Of a stretch of DNA of 46,435 bases, positions 27,055 to 35,401 are shown one piece after another. The DNA is from an uncultured Lachnospiraceae bacterium (lineage in GTDB: Bacteria; Bacillota; Clostridia; Lachnospirales; Lachnospiraceae): assembly GCA_947652925.1 (NCBI GenBank), contig CANTEW010000019.1, positions 1 to 46,435 on the forward strand, read 5' to 3'. The translations under genes were made by a program, and so were the position numbers. Numbering within the stretch: position 1 is the first letter of the stretch; every line of letters starts with the position of its first letter. The notes under the pieces were generated by a model, which saw only the letters and a program-made list of their open reading frames with translations, was not told where the DNA came from and did not search any database.

Positions 27055-27109
27055 TTGTTTTTTTACGGAGATCTGCCGCTATCTCCCCCGATCAGTTTGT
27101 TTTTTTACG
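27055..27109 (-). promoter_or_regulatory. Two 13-bp direct repeats, likely response-regulator sites
   Basis: CGTAAAAAAACAA on the minus strand occurs exactly twice, as the complements of 27055-27067 and 27097-27109. The start-to-start distance is 42 bp, four helical turns. They end about 44 bp upstream of the TATAAT at 27006-27011. The AraC-type regulator encoded next door is the obvious candidate to bind them. Confidence 0.6.
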
Positions 27110-27125
27110 ATTTAAGTTGGATTTT

Positions 27126-28571
27126 TTATGATGCAGGGATCGTGACCTCGACCTGCGTCCCCTCCCCGTGTCGGCTGTGGATCCGGATCCCATAAGCGGC
27201 GCCGTAATTCAGGCGCAGCCGCTGGTCCACATTGAACAATCCAAAACCAGATGTATCGCCTCCTTCCTCCTGCACGCCGCCGATCAGCCCCTGCACACGT
27301 TCCAGCTCTTCAGGTCCCATCCCGATCCCGTCGTCCCGGACGCAAAAGACGATCCTGTCCCCTTCTCTGCGGCCGTCCACCCAGATATGGCCCACACCCC
27401 GTTTATTCTTGATCCCGTGATACAGCGCATTCTCCACCAACGGCTGGAGGGTCAGCTTCAAGATCAGATACTGGCCCAGCTCCTGGGGGATGCGGATATC
27501 GTATTCCAGGATGTCCCGGTAGCGCAGCCGCTGGATCTGCAGATAACTGCGGATATGCATCTCTTCCTCCTTCAGCGTGATATAGTCCCGCCCTTTGCTC
27601 AATGTGGTGCGGAAGAAATCCGACAGGGACGAGACGATCTGCACCACTTTCTCCTTTTCTCCCGCTTCTGCCAGCCAGATGATGCTGTCCAGGGTGTTGT
27701 AGAGGAAATGGGGATTGATCTGCGCCTGCAGGACCCTGAGTTCCGACTGGCGCAGATTGGACTGCTCCGTCTTTATATCCTCCACGAGCTGCCCGATCTT
27801 CTCCACCATCCGGTTAAAGCTGGCATTTAACACCGCCAGTTCATCGTCGCTGTCTTCCTGGGCACGGACGGCAAAGTCACCGCTCCCCGCCTGTTTCGTC
27901 GCCTCCGACAGCCGCCGGATCGGCACCGCGATCCCCGTGACGATCTCCCGGCTGATCATCACCGCCCCCAGCAAGATCGCGGCAAAGATACATATGCTGG
28001 TCCGAAGAGCTGCCAGTACGTCCGCGCGGATCCCCTCCCGCAGTTTCTCCAGACGCTCCGTCTCCAGGGAGATATACTCCTGGATGCGCTCCTGGATCAG
28101 GTCTGTGAGCACACGGATATCCAGGTCCAGACGCTCCATATTCTCATCATAAGCACCGCTGACCAAGGCATCTGCCTCTATATCCTCCACCCGGTCTTCC
28201 AGTGTATGCAGGCATTTCAGGATCCCTTTAAGCTGGCTCCGGGTGTACTCAGAATCCGACAGACGGTACAGTCGTTGAAAATCCTCCCGGGCCTGTCCGA
28301 TGATCTCATGAGGACGCCGGCTGCCCAAAAGCTCTTCAGCCCGTTCCATATTGGCCACGATCATATACATGGTGTAATCCATCTCTTCTTTAAAATCAAT
28401 GCTGTACCCATTTGCCAGTGTGATATTATCCGCGATGGCGTCATACCGGCTGGAGAAATGGTTGACCAAAAAGAGCAGGTACACGATCATCACCGTCAGT
28501 GGCACCAAGCACACAGCCACCAGTATATACAGCCGTTTCTGCAGCGGGGAGCCTTTCTTCCTCCTCATCAT
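27126..28571 (-). CDS. Sensor histidine kinase, YesM/LytS type
   Basis: The 481-residue membrane kinase has a first membrane segment at about residues 13-36, an extracytoplasmic helical sensor to about 185, and a second membrane segment near 190-212. HAMP follows (VPIRRLSEATKQAGSGDF), then a His_kinase block with the phosphorylated His288 in QAQINPHFLYNTLDSI, and an ATPase domain (PLVENALYHGIKN, VRDDGIGM, GFGLFNVDQRL). It partners the response regulator upstream. The start at 28571 overlaps the regulator's stop (ATGATGA); a longer frame to 28607 would run into the regulator gene. The second binding protein or free sugar may be its signal. Confidence 0.92.
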   Translation of the reverse strand: MMRRKKGSPLQKRLYILVAVCLVPLTVMIVYLLFLVNHFSSRYDAIADNITLANGYSIDFKEEMDYTMYMIVANMERAEELLGSRRPHEIIGQAREDFQRLYRLSDSEYTRSQLKGILKCLHTLEDRVEDIEADALVSGAYDENMERLDLDIRVLTDLIQERIQEYISLETERLEKLREGIRADVLAALRTSICIFAAILLGAVMISREIVTGIAVPIRRLSEATKQAGSGDFAVRAQEDSDDELAVLNASFNRMVEKIGQLVEDIKTEQSNLRQSELRVLQAQINPHFLYNTLDSIIWLAEAGEKEKVVQIVSSLSDFFRTTLSKGRDYITLKEEEMHIRSYLQIQRLRYRDILEYDIRIPQELGQYLILKLTLQPLVENALYHGIKNKRGVGHIWVDGRREGDRIVFCVRDDGIGMGPEELERVQGLIGGVQEEGGDTSGFGLFNVDQRLRLNYGAAYGIRIHSRHGEGTQVEVTIPAS

Positions 28572-30178
28572 CCGCCCACCCCTTGCCGGAACTCCCTGGG
28601 CGTACATTCCTGCGTCTTTTTGAACAGATAACTGAAATAATGGGCGTCCTTATACCCCACCGCATAGGCGATCTCCGCCGACCGCATGGATGTGGTGCGC
28701 AGCAACTCCTTCGCCCTGCCCATGCGCACAGATGTCAGGTATTCCACAAACGTCTGCCCCACCTCCTGTCTGAATATGCTGCTGAAATGGTTCGCGCTCA
28801 AGTTCACGCTGGCGGCCACCGCGTTCAGGGAGATATCTCCATCCACAAAATGCTGTTCGATGTAACTCTTGGCCTCCTGCAGCAGGGAATGATATTTTTT
28901 CTGGGAGACAGCCTCTCTCAGGTCGATGGTGGCTTCCAGCACATCTATGAGATATTTTTTATCCACCTGCGCCGTGGAAAAAGCCGTGGCCATGTCCTGG
29001 ATGTCCCCGCATCTCTCCACCAGCTCCCCGGCCTGGTATCCCAGTTCCTCCAGAAGGGCCACCGCCGCAAAATACATGTCCATGATCACATACTGCCGGA
29101 ACAGGAACGACTGCATATTGCGCTCGCCAAAATTTTCGAAATATCCATCCACAAACTGGGGGACTTCATTCTTCAGCCCGGTCTTGAGGAAACGCTCCAC
29201 CACCCGCCTGTCCAGTTTGCGCACCTCCAGGGAACGGATATCCGCATCTTCTTTTATGTATGTTTTGGCCGACAATCCGTCGCTGGATATGATCTGATCC
29301 CGTTTCTTGATATACCGATAGGCAAACGCGTGGCTGGCCGCGCCAAAACATCTGTCCAGTTCACTCAGCCTGTCCACCGCCTGCCCCACGCCGCCAAAAT
29401 ACTCTATGTCCCCCTCGTTTTCAAACAGATCCTGCAGTTTTGCCGTGAACTGTTCCTGCAGCGTCCCGATATCCTGTTCTTCCGTTCCTTTTAAGATAAA
29501 TCCCCAGCCCTCGATCCCCAATTCCACCATCAGGATCTGGGGCGTACGATCGGCCAGGCCTTTCATCGCCTGGATGAGGACGTTCTGTCTCTGCGGGTCT
29601 CCTTTCGCCTCTTCTCTGTCAAAGATCTGGAATAACAGGATATTGTAGCTGTCCGCGGTCATGTCCATCCCGATCTTGCGCCCCTCTTCCAAGAGCGCGG
29701 AAGCGGGGTTTTTCCCCAGGACCAGTTTACGGAAGAATTTCTGGCGGGCCAGCTGGACGTTTTCCTGGTGTTCCTGTTCAAAAGCCTTCTGGAACGCCCG
29801 CTCTTTCTGGATCGTCTCCCCCACTTTTTTGACTGCCTCGAGGAGCTTGGCTCCGGCAATGGGCTTGAGCAGATAATCCGTGATCCCGATATCGATCCCT
29901 TCCCGGGCGTATTCGAATTCGTCGTAGCCGCTCAAGATCATGATCTTCACCTCCGGCAGTTCCTGTTTCACCAGACGGCTCAGCTCCAGTCCGTCCATAA
30001 AGGGCATCTTGATGTCTGTGATCAGGATATCCGGCTTTGTCTTCTGTATCAGCGGGTAAGCCAGTTCCCCGTCGCTGGCTTCCCCTACAAATTCAAACCC
30101 CTCCTTCTCCCAGTCGATGTTGTAGCGGATCCCCTCCCTTATGATGATCTCATCTTCAACTAAGAATACTTTTATCAC
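28568..30178 (-). CDS. Response regulator with AraC-type DNA-binding domain (YesN-like)
   Basis: The 536-residue regulator has a receiver domain (residues 1-120; FLVEDE, phospho-acceptor Asp55 in ILITDIKMP, ILSGYDEF, DYLLKP), a middle linker domain (about 130-420), and two helix-turn-helices of AraC type at the C-terminus (SLNAVAASVNLSANHFSSIF, SAEIAYAVGYKDAHYFSYLFKK). The start codon is GTG behind AGGAGG at proper spacing. It follows queA by 44 bases on the same strand and overlaps the kinase gene. It most likely activates the sugar transport operon, whose upstream region has tandem direct repeats. Confidence 0.92.
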   Translation of the reverse strand: MIKVFLVEDEIIIREGIRYNIDWEKEGFEFVGEASDGELAYPLIQKTKPDILITDIKMPFMDGLELSRLVKQELPEVKIMILSGYDEFEYAREGIDIGITDYLLKPIAGAKLLEAVKKVGETIQKERAFQKAFEQEHQENVQLARQKFFRKLVLGKNPASALLEEGRKIGMDMTADSYNILLFQIFDREEAKGDPQRQNVLIQAMKGLADRTPQILMVELGIEGWGFILKGTEEQDIGTLQEQFTAKLQDLFENEGDIEYFGGVGQAVDRLSELDRCFGAASHAFAYRYIKKRDQIISSDGLSAKTYIKEDADIRSLEVRKLDRRVVERFLKTGLKNEVPQFVDGYFENFGERNMQSFLFRQYVIMDMYFAAVALLEELGYQAGELVERCGDIQDMATAFSTAQVDKKYLIDVLEATIDLREAVSQKKYHSLLQEAKSYIEQHFVDGDISLNAVAASVNLSANHFSSIFRQEVGQTFVEYLTSVRMGRAKELLRTTSMRSAEIAYAVGYKDAHYFSYLFKKTQECTPREFRQGVGG

Positions 30179-30222
30179 TTCTGCCTCCTAATGATCTTCG
30201 TACCATCCGCATCAAAACCACG

Positions 30223-31254
30223 TTAACAGATCAGCATCGCGTCCCCAAAAGAAAAGAACCGATACCTCTCCCGTACTGCCTCCTCATAAGCCGCCAGCAC
30301 ATGCTCCCTCCCGGCCAGCGCGGACACCAGCATCAAAAGCGTTGACTCCGGCAGATGGAAATTCGTCACCAGCCCGTCCACTATCCGGAATCTATAGCCT
30401 GGATAGATGAAGATATCCGTCCATCCGCTGCCGGGATGGAGGATCCCCTCCTCATCCGCTGCCGTCTCCAGCGTCCGGCAGCTGGTGGTCCCCACGGAGA
30501 TGATACGCCCTTTATTTTTCCGCGTCTCATTGATCATCTGCGCCTGTCCTTCTTCGATCTGATAATATTCAGAATGCATATGATGTTCTGCTACATCCTC
30601 CACTTTTACCGGGCGGAAGGTCCCCAGTCCCACATGGAGCGTGATACGGGCGATCTTCACCCCCATCTTTTCTATCTCTTCTAATAAAAAGTCCGTAAAA
30701 TGAAGGCCCGCCGTAGGCGCTGCCGCCGAGCCTTCATGTTTTGCATAGACTGTCTGGTAGCGTCCTTTTTCTTTCAGCTCATGGGTGATATACGGGGGCA
30801 GGGGCATCTCTCCCAGCTGATCCAGTACCTCCTCGAACACACCTCTATAGGTAAAATGGACCAGGCGGTCCCCGTCCTCCACGATATCTGTGATCTCGCC
30901 TTCCAGCAGCCCCTCGCCAAAGACAAGGCGGCAGCCGGGCTTTATCTTACGTCCCGGCTTTACGAGCGTCTCCCAGACGTCCCCTTCCCGGCGCTTCAAT
31001 AACAGAAGTTCCACTGCCGCGCCCGTATCAGCTTTCCTCCCATGCAAGCGGGCCGGTATCACTTTCGTATCATTCAAGACGAGACAATCCCCCGGACACA
31101 GGTAGTCTTTCAGATCCCGAAACCGCCGGTGTTCCACATGCCCGTCCTCTTTTCCCAGACACAAGAGCCTGGAAGCGCTCCTGTCTTCCAAGGGGTCCTG
31201 GGCGATCAGTCCCTGCGGCAGACTATAATAAAAATCACTGGTCTTCATATCCAT
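30223..31254 (-). CDS. queA: S-adenosylmethionine:tRNA ribosyltransferase-isomerase
   Basis: The 343-residue enzyme transfers the ribosyl part of SAM to preQ1 in tRNA to give epoxyqueuosine. Conserved stretches include [78 protein letters not shown] and [16 protein letters not shown]. Length is normal. The start lies behind AGGAGG. It has its own promoter at 31288-31316. The next genes (two-component system) are unrelated in function but could be read through, since only 44 bases and no terminator separate them. Confidence 0.96.
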   Translation of the reverse strand: MDMKTSDFYYSLPQGLIAQDPLEDRSASRLLCLGKEDGHVEHRRFRDLKDYLCPGDCLVLNDTKVIPARLHGRKADTGAAVELLLLKRREGDVWETLVKPGRKIKPGCRLVFGEGLLEGEITDIVEDGDRLVHFTYRGVFEEVLDQLGEMPLPPYITHELKEKGRYQTVYAKHEGSAAAPTAGLHFTDFLLEEIEKMGVKIARITLHVGLGTFRPVKVEDVAEHHMHSEYYQIEEGQAQMINETRKNKGRIISVGTTSCRTLETAADEEGILHPGSGWTDIFIYPGYRFRIVDGLVTNFHLPESTLLMLVSALAGREHVLAAYEEAVRERYRFFSFGDAMLIC

Positions 31255-31267
31255 GATCCTCCTCTTG

Positions 31268-31316
31268 ATACTAATAAGTAGTATATTAGTATATCATTTC
31301 CATTTCTCAGATTCAA
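31268..31316 (-). promoter_or_regulatory. queA promoter with overlapping 9-bp palindrome
   Basis: On the minus strand TTGAAT (complement of 31311-31316) and TATACT (complement of 31288-31293) are 17 bases apart. ATACTAATA and its exact complement (31268-31276 and 31284-31292, 7-base spacer) cover the -10 and start region, as an operator would. Confidence 0.65.
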
Positions 31317-31349
31317 TAACTGGAAAGATCCACAAACATCAGAGGATCA

Positions 31350-31420
31350 GGGTAAGATAATACGGAAAATATCCCAAATAGTCCAGAGATTTTTCTTTCC
31401 CGTCGTATTATGATATCTTA
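31350..31420 (+). promoter_or_regulatory. Imperfect inverted repeat upstream of the methyl-transfer genes
   Basis: GTAAGATAATACGG (from about 31350) is mirrored, with bulges, by CCGTCGTATTATGATATCTTAC ending at 31420, some 23 bases before the first ATG. It could be a leader hairpin or a regulator site. I found no convincing -35/-10 pair in this stretch. Confidence 0.35.
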
Positions 31421-31443
31421 CATAAAGGAGGTGTTCTCGTAAA

Positions 31444-32250
31444 ATGATCATAGTTGGAGAGAAGATCAATGGCTCGATCCCATCTGTGGGAGAAGCCATC
31501 AAAAACCATAATCTCGAGTTCATCAAAGAACGTGCAAAGATCCAGGCTGCGTCTGGAGCGACTTTTATCGACTGCTGCGCATCTGTAGATGAAGAGATCG
31601 AAGTTGAAACTTTAAAATGGATGATCGACTGCATCCAGGAAGTCACTGACCTGCCTATTGCCGTGGACAGCCCCAGTGCCGATGTAGTCCTCCAGGCTTA
31701 CAAATATTGCAATAAGCCAGGCATCATCAATTCCATTTCCATGGAAGGCGACAAAGCGGAGAAAGTCTTCAAGGAAGTGGCAGACAGCGACTGGCAGATC
31801 ATCTGCCTTCTAAGCGACGACTCAGGTATCCCCAAGACAGCCGAGGACAGGCTCAATGTATTCGGCCAGATCATGGAACTGGCCAAAAAATACAACATCG
31901 CCCCCAGCAGGCTCTATGTGGATCCGCTTGTAGAAATGCTCTGTACATCCGAAGACGGCATGAGCCTGAACGTCCAGGTCATCAAGACGATCCGGGAACA
32001 GTATCCGGACATCCATATCATCGCCGCTGTCAGCAACATATCCTTTAACCTGCCCGTCCGTAAGATGGTGAACTTAGGATATACTGTACTGGCTATGAAC
32101 GCCGGGCTGGACAGCGCGATCTTAGATCCCACAAACCGTGACATGATCGGTCTGATCTACGCAACAGAAGCTCTTCTGGGTCTGGATGACTACTGCATGG
32201 AATATATCGGCGCTTACCGTGAAGGCCTATTCGGTCCGGTACAAAAATGA
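31444..32250 (+). CDS. Methyltetrahydrofolate:corrinoid methyltransferase
   Basis: This 268-residue pterin-binding TIM barrel resembles AcsE/MtvA/MtgA-type enzymes that move a methyl group between a corrinoid protein and tetrahydrofolate. The start MIIVGEKINGSIPSV, GATFIDCCASVDEE, LPIAVDSPSADVV, IINSISMEGDK, YVDPLVEMLCTSEDG, AAVSNISFNLPVRKMVN and NAGLDSAILDP are all family-like. It begins behind AAAGGAGGTG. The next gene encodes the matching corrinoid protein. A substrate-specific methyltransferase of the MttB, MtaB or MtvB type is not present here. Direction of methyl flow cannot be told from sequence. Confidence 0.9.
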   Translation: MIIVGEKINGSIPSVGEAIKNHNLEFIKERAKIQAASGATFIDCCASVDEEIEVETLKWMIDCIQEVTDLPIAVDSPSADVVLQAYKYCNKPGIINSISMEGDKAEKVFKEVADSDWQIICLLSDDSGIPKTAEDRLNVFGQIMELAKKYNIAPSRLYVDPLVEMLCTSEDGMSLNVQVIKTIREQYPDIHIIAAVSNISFNLPVRKMVNLGYTVLAMNAGLDSAILDPTNRDMIGLIYATEALLGLDDYCMEYIGAYREGLFGPVQK

Positions 32251-32310
32251 TATCTATTAAATGATCCAATCTCATTTAAATCAATATAAAGTTATAGGAG
32301 GATTTATATT

Positions 32311-32946
32311 ATGTCTAAAGTTGATGAGATCCGTGAATTAGTGAAAAAAGGTAAAGGCAAACTGATCGCTGCTGCTGTCCAAGAAGCGATCGATGCAGGC
32401 GAAGACGCGAACGAACTGCTGAACACAGGTATGATCGGCGCTATGGACGAAGTAGGCGCACAGTTTACAGAAGGCAAGATCTTCGTTCCTGAGATGCTGG
32501 TCGCTGCAAAAGCTATGAAAAAAGGCGTAGAAGCCCTCCAGCCATACTTGTCTGCAGAAGGAAATTCCGGATTGGGCAAGATCATCATCGGCACTGTTGC
32601 CGGCGACCTTCATGATATCGGCAAAAACCTTGTCTCCATGATGATGGAGAGCGGCGGTTTTGAAGTGATCGACCTGGGCGTTGACGTTTCCCCGGAAAAA
32701 TTCATCGAAGCTGTGAAGAATAACCCGGACACGAAGATCGTCTGCTGCTCTGCCCTGCTGACCACAACAATGCCGGCGATCAGATCCACGATCGACGCAT
32801 TCAAAGAAGCAGGCATCCGCGACCAGGTCAAGATCATGATTGGCGGCGCACCTGTGACACAGAAATACTGTGAAGAAGTAGGCGCTGACGCTTACACTGC
32901 GGACGCCGCCGCTGCTGCCCAGAAAGCAAAAGAATTAGCTGCCTGA
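32311..32946 (+). CDS. Corrinoid protein (B12-binding methyl carrier)
   Basis: The 211-residue protein has an N-terminal B12-binding helical domain (about 1-85) and a cobalamin-binding Rossmann domain with the base-off motif Asp99-x-His101-x-x-Gly104 in TVAGDLHDIGKN, then VIDLGVDVSPEKF, SALLTTTMPAIRSTI and IGGAPVTQKYCEEVGAD. It carries a methyl group on cobalt between a substrate-specific methyltransferase and the enzyme encoded just upstream. The gene follows by 60 bases with its own strong AGGAGG. It ends in a terminator at 33032-33065. Confidence 0.93.
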   Translation: MSKVDEIRELVKKGKGKLIAAAVQEAIDAGEDANELLNTGMIGAMDEVGAQFTEGKIFVPEMLVAAKAMKKGVEALQPYLSAEGNSGLGKIIIGTVAGDLHDIGKNLVSMMMESGGFEVIDLGVDVSPEKFIEAVKNNPDTKIVCCSALLTTTMPAIRSTIDAFKEAGIRDQVKIMIGGAPVTQKYCEEVGADAYTADAAAAAQKAKELAA

Positions 32947-33047
32947 TCGTTCGATCATTCTATGATCTTCGATAACGGTCATCATTGATTTGTTTCCTTT
33001 ATGAGTTTTACCCTTGATTTTAATATATATTAGCTGCCTGATCGTTC
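32934..33047 (+). repeat. 19-bp direct repeat at the end of the corrinoid protein gene
   Basis: ATTAGCTGCCTGATCGTTC covers the last codons of the corrinoid protein gene (32934-32952) and recurs exactly at 33029-33047, where its copy forms the left arm of the terminator. The repeats start 95 bp apart. Confidence 0.8.
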
Positions 33048-33065
33048 TCTCAGGCAGCTTTTTTC
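33032..33065 (+). terminator. Intrinsic terminator after the corrinoid protein gene
   Basis: AGCTGCCTGA (33032-33041) pairs perfectly with TCAGGCAGCT (33050-33059) around an 8-base loop and is followed by TTTTTT. Confidence 0.92.
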
Positions 33066-33075
33066 ATTCTTTTCT

Positions 33076-33163
33076 TTAGAGCGTGTCTTAAAACCTAAAA
33101 TACTCCATGATCATCACAAATTTACAGATAATAGGCTACCTGACTTTCAAACACACTTTAATG
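33076..33163. repeat. Copy B of the intergenic repeat family
   Basis: A short element lies here. The left end TTAGAGCGTGTCTTAAA (33076-33092) is partly mirrored by the right end TTTCAAACACACTTTAA. The interior has ACAAATTTACAGATAATAG, matching the right part of the element at 41757-42046 when complemented. No gene is present. The rest of the gap to the next gene, about 33164-33269, is AT-rich without a recognisable feature. Confidence 0.65.
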
Positions 33164-33263
33164 TTCCGCCTATCCATATGACAATATTTTCCTGTAGTCT
33201 AGCCATATCAGCATTTTTTTCACCAATAACAAATTTTTCCCTATCATTTTATCAAAAAAAGGA

Positions 33264-33282
33264 GTAAAATATAATCAATCCG
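33264..33282 (+). promoter_or_regulatory. Promoter candidate of the PocR/AraC regulator gene
   Basis: TATAAT occurs at 33270-33275, with only TTTTAT 17 bases upstream in the -35 place. The leader to the ATG at 33317 is about 35 bases. Confidence 0.45.
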
Positions 33283-33316
33283 TGCATTATTTTCCCTTTA
33301 TAAGGAGGTGTCCCCA

Positions 33317-34636
33317 ATGGATCAAGAAAAAAACGAGAGTAATATCAACAGCCGGACGAAACTGCAGAATTTCATTGACATTAAAATACTAAAGGATATC
33401 CTGGATGCCTTTACTGAAACGACCGGCCTGATGGCAAATATCGTCGATATCGAAGGAAAATCCATCTTCTCCCGCAAAGACCTGTCAAAATGCTGCAAAT
33501 TCTGCCAGCTCATCTACAACACAGAAAACGGGCTGCAGAGATGCCGGGGGGCTTATAAGAGAGCAGGTAAGCAGGCCGCCATGTTCGGCGAACCTTATAT
33601 CTTCCGCTGCCCTTCCGGACTGATCGAATGGGCCTCCCCGATCATCGTAGAAGGTGAACATCTGGGTACGATCATCTGCGGCCAGGTGCTGATGTGGAAA
33701 CCGGAGGAATTCTTCTGGATCGAACTCAGGGAGATGAACCAGGAACTGACCTCCGATCTTACAGAACTCTTCCAGGCAGTGGAAGAACTGCCCGTCGTGT
33801 CTGCGAGCATGGTCAGGAGCGCCTCCTATCTCATGTATATCATAGCCAATTATATCATGAAGTCCGGCTGGGAAAATTATATACACACCAAAGAGATCAC
33901 ATACCAGCAGTCCCTCTTACATGAAGAGATCGAAAACCGCAAAAATCTGGAGAACAAACTCCCCAAACCCGCCATCGAATACAATATCTCCATTGAATCA
34001 GATCTGACGACAAAGATAAAACTGGGCGAAGAAAAAGCCGCCCGGGAACTCTTCCAGCGGCTGCTCACAGATATTGTCCTCTACAGCAACAATCAGACCG
34101 CGATCGTCCAGACGAAAGTCATCGAACTGAGCGTTATCATATCGCGCTGTGCCGTAAATGCAGGCGTCCCTATGGAAGCAGCCTGTGCACAGAACACCAA
34201 GATCTTCCAGGAGATCTATCAGGAGACTACCCCGGAAGGTATCTGCGTCCTCGGCCAGAAGCTCCTTGATTTTTTTCTGGAACAAGTCCAGAAGACCAAC
34301 CAGAAACCGTATCATTCCCGGATCCAGGAGATCCAAAGATATATACAGAACAATTTCAACAGAAACCTCACCTTAGAAGAGATCGCACAATCCGTATACT
34401 TGAGTCCCAGTTACGCCAGCCGTCTTTTCAAAAAAGTCCAGAAGATGTCCCTGATGGAATATCTGACCAGGGTCCGTATCGAAGAAGCCAAGCGGCTGCT
34501 GCAGAACCCCCAATATCTCATCGATGAGATCGCTGAGAATATCGGCTATGACGATGCCAGCTATTTTACAAAGGTGTTCAAGCGGTACGAGGGCGTCACA
34601 CCTACCCAATACCGAAAGACACTCCAGGCAAATTAA
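33317..34636 (+). CDS. PocR-domain AraC-family transcriptional regulator
   Basis: This 439-residue regulator joins a PocR ligand-sensing domain (about residues 15-180) to a C-terminal AraC domain (about 340-439; TLEEIAQSVYLSPSYASRLF and IDEIAENIGYDDASYFTKVFKR). The PocR part shows FCQLIYNTENGLQRCRGAYKR, FRCPSGLIEWASPI and GEHLGTIICGQVL, with several cysteines that could bind metal or sense redox. PocR proteins often control corrinoid-dependent pathways, which fits the neighbours. The start at 33317 lies behind AAGGAGGTG. It is flanked by two corrinoid protein genes and probably controls them. Confidence 0.92.
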   Translation: MDQEKNESNINSRTKLQNFIDIKILKDILDAFTETTGLMANIVDIEGKSIFSRKDLSKCCKFCQLIYNTENGLQRCRGAYKRAGKQAAMFGEPYIFRCPSGLIEWASPIIVEGEHLGTIICGQVLMWKPEEFFWIELREMNQELTSDLTELFQAVEELPVVSASMVRSASYLMYIIANYIMKSGWENYIHTKEITYQQSLLHEEIENRKNLENKLPKPAIEYNISIESDLTTKIKLGEEKAARELFQRLLTDIVLYSNNQTAIVQTKVIELSVIISRCAVNAGVPMEAACAQNTKIFQEIYQETTPEGICVLGQKLLDFFLEQVQKTNQKPYHSRIQEIQRYIQNNFNRNLTLEEIAQSVYLSPSYASRLFKKVQKMSLMEYLTRVRIEEAKRLLQNPQYLIDEIAENIGYDDASYFTKVFKRYEGVTPTQYRKTLQAN

Positions 34637-34672
34637 CATAATATCTTTGTCCACGAAAGGAATATCTCGACC

Positions 34673-35341
34673 ATGGAAGAAGACATCCTCCAAGAATTAG
34701 AACAGATCATCTACACAGGAGACGCCCAGGCCGCCAAGATCGCCACAGAGAAAGCTCTCAGCCTGGGATACAGCACCCATTCAATCATTGACAAAGCGCT
34801 CATCCCGTCCATGAAAGAAATGGGGAACCAATTGCACAACGGAGATATCTTTATCCCTGAAGTACTCATGGCCTCCCGTGCCATACATGCGGCCATGTAC
34901 TCTTTAAAACCGATCCTCTCCCATTATTCCGGCGGACGGCGCAGAGGCGTCGTGGTGATCGGTACCGTTGCCGGAGACCTCCATGATATCGGCAAAAACC
35001 TGGTGGCTATGGTCCTGCGCAGCAGAGGCTTTACCGTCATCGATCTGGGCATAGATGTGACAAAAGAAGAATTCCTGGACGCCGTATGCCGTCACCGCCC
35101 GGACATCCTCGCCCTCTCCGCCCTCCTCACCACCACGATCCCGGAACTCAAAAACGTCATCGACCATATCACAGAAGCCGGCGTCCGCCCCCAGATCTCC
35201 ATCATGGTCGGCGGAGCACCCGTAACGGCAAAATATGCCAAAGAGATCAAAGCCGACGTCTATACCAACGATATGTTCGAAGCAAGTGAAGCCGCCATGG
35301 AACTCATCAACCGGAAGATCAGTAAGTATACGTTAAAATAA
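34673..35341 (+). CDS. Second corrinoid protein
   Basis: The 222-residue protein is a paralogue of the product of 32311-32946, with the same two-domain layout and the base-off motif Asp102-x-His104-x-x-Gly107 in TVAGDLHDIGKN, then VIDLGIDVTKEEF, SALLTTTIPELKNV and VGGAPVTAKYAKEIKAD. It begins 36 bases after the regulator stop with a weak GAAAGG site, suggesting lower translation. It may serve a different methyltransferase from the first. I see no strong terminator; a small hairpin (ACCGCA/TGCGGT, 35349-35370) lacks a T run. Confidence 0.92.
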   Translation: MEEDILQELEQIIYTGDAQAAKIATEKALSLGYSTHSIIDKALIPSMKEMGNQLHNGDIFIPEVLMASRAIHAAMYSLKPILSHYSGGRRRGVVVIGTVAGDLHDIGKNLVAMVLRSRGFTVIDLGIDVTKEEFLDAVCRHRPDILALSALLTTTIPELKNVIDHITEAGVRPQISIMVGGAPVTAKYAKEIKADVYTNDMFEASEAAMELINRKISKYTLK

Positions 35342-35359
35342 CAGATCGACCGCAAAGTG

Positions 35360-35401
35360 GAGCGTGCGGTTGGCGTGGATGATCTTTAAGACACGCTCTA
35401 A
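35360..35401. repeat. Copy C of the intergenic repeat family (short)
   Basis: GAGCGTG (35360-35366) and CACGCTC (35392-35398) form a 7-bp inverted repeat. TTTAAGACACGCTCTAA (35385-35401) is identical to the complement of the left end of the copy at 33076. It fills the gap between two convergent genes. Confidence 0.6.

Noticed and set aside
28499-29494. A 331-codon open frame on the plus strand
   Set aside because: It is antisense to the response regulator and kinase genes and shows only the reversed pattern of those proteins.
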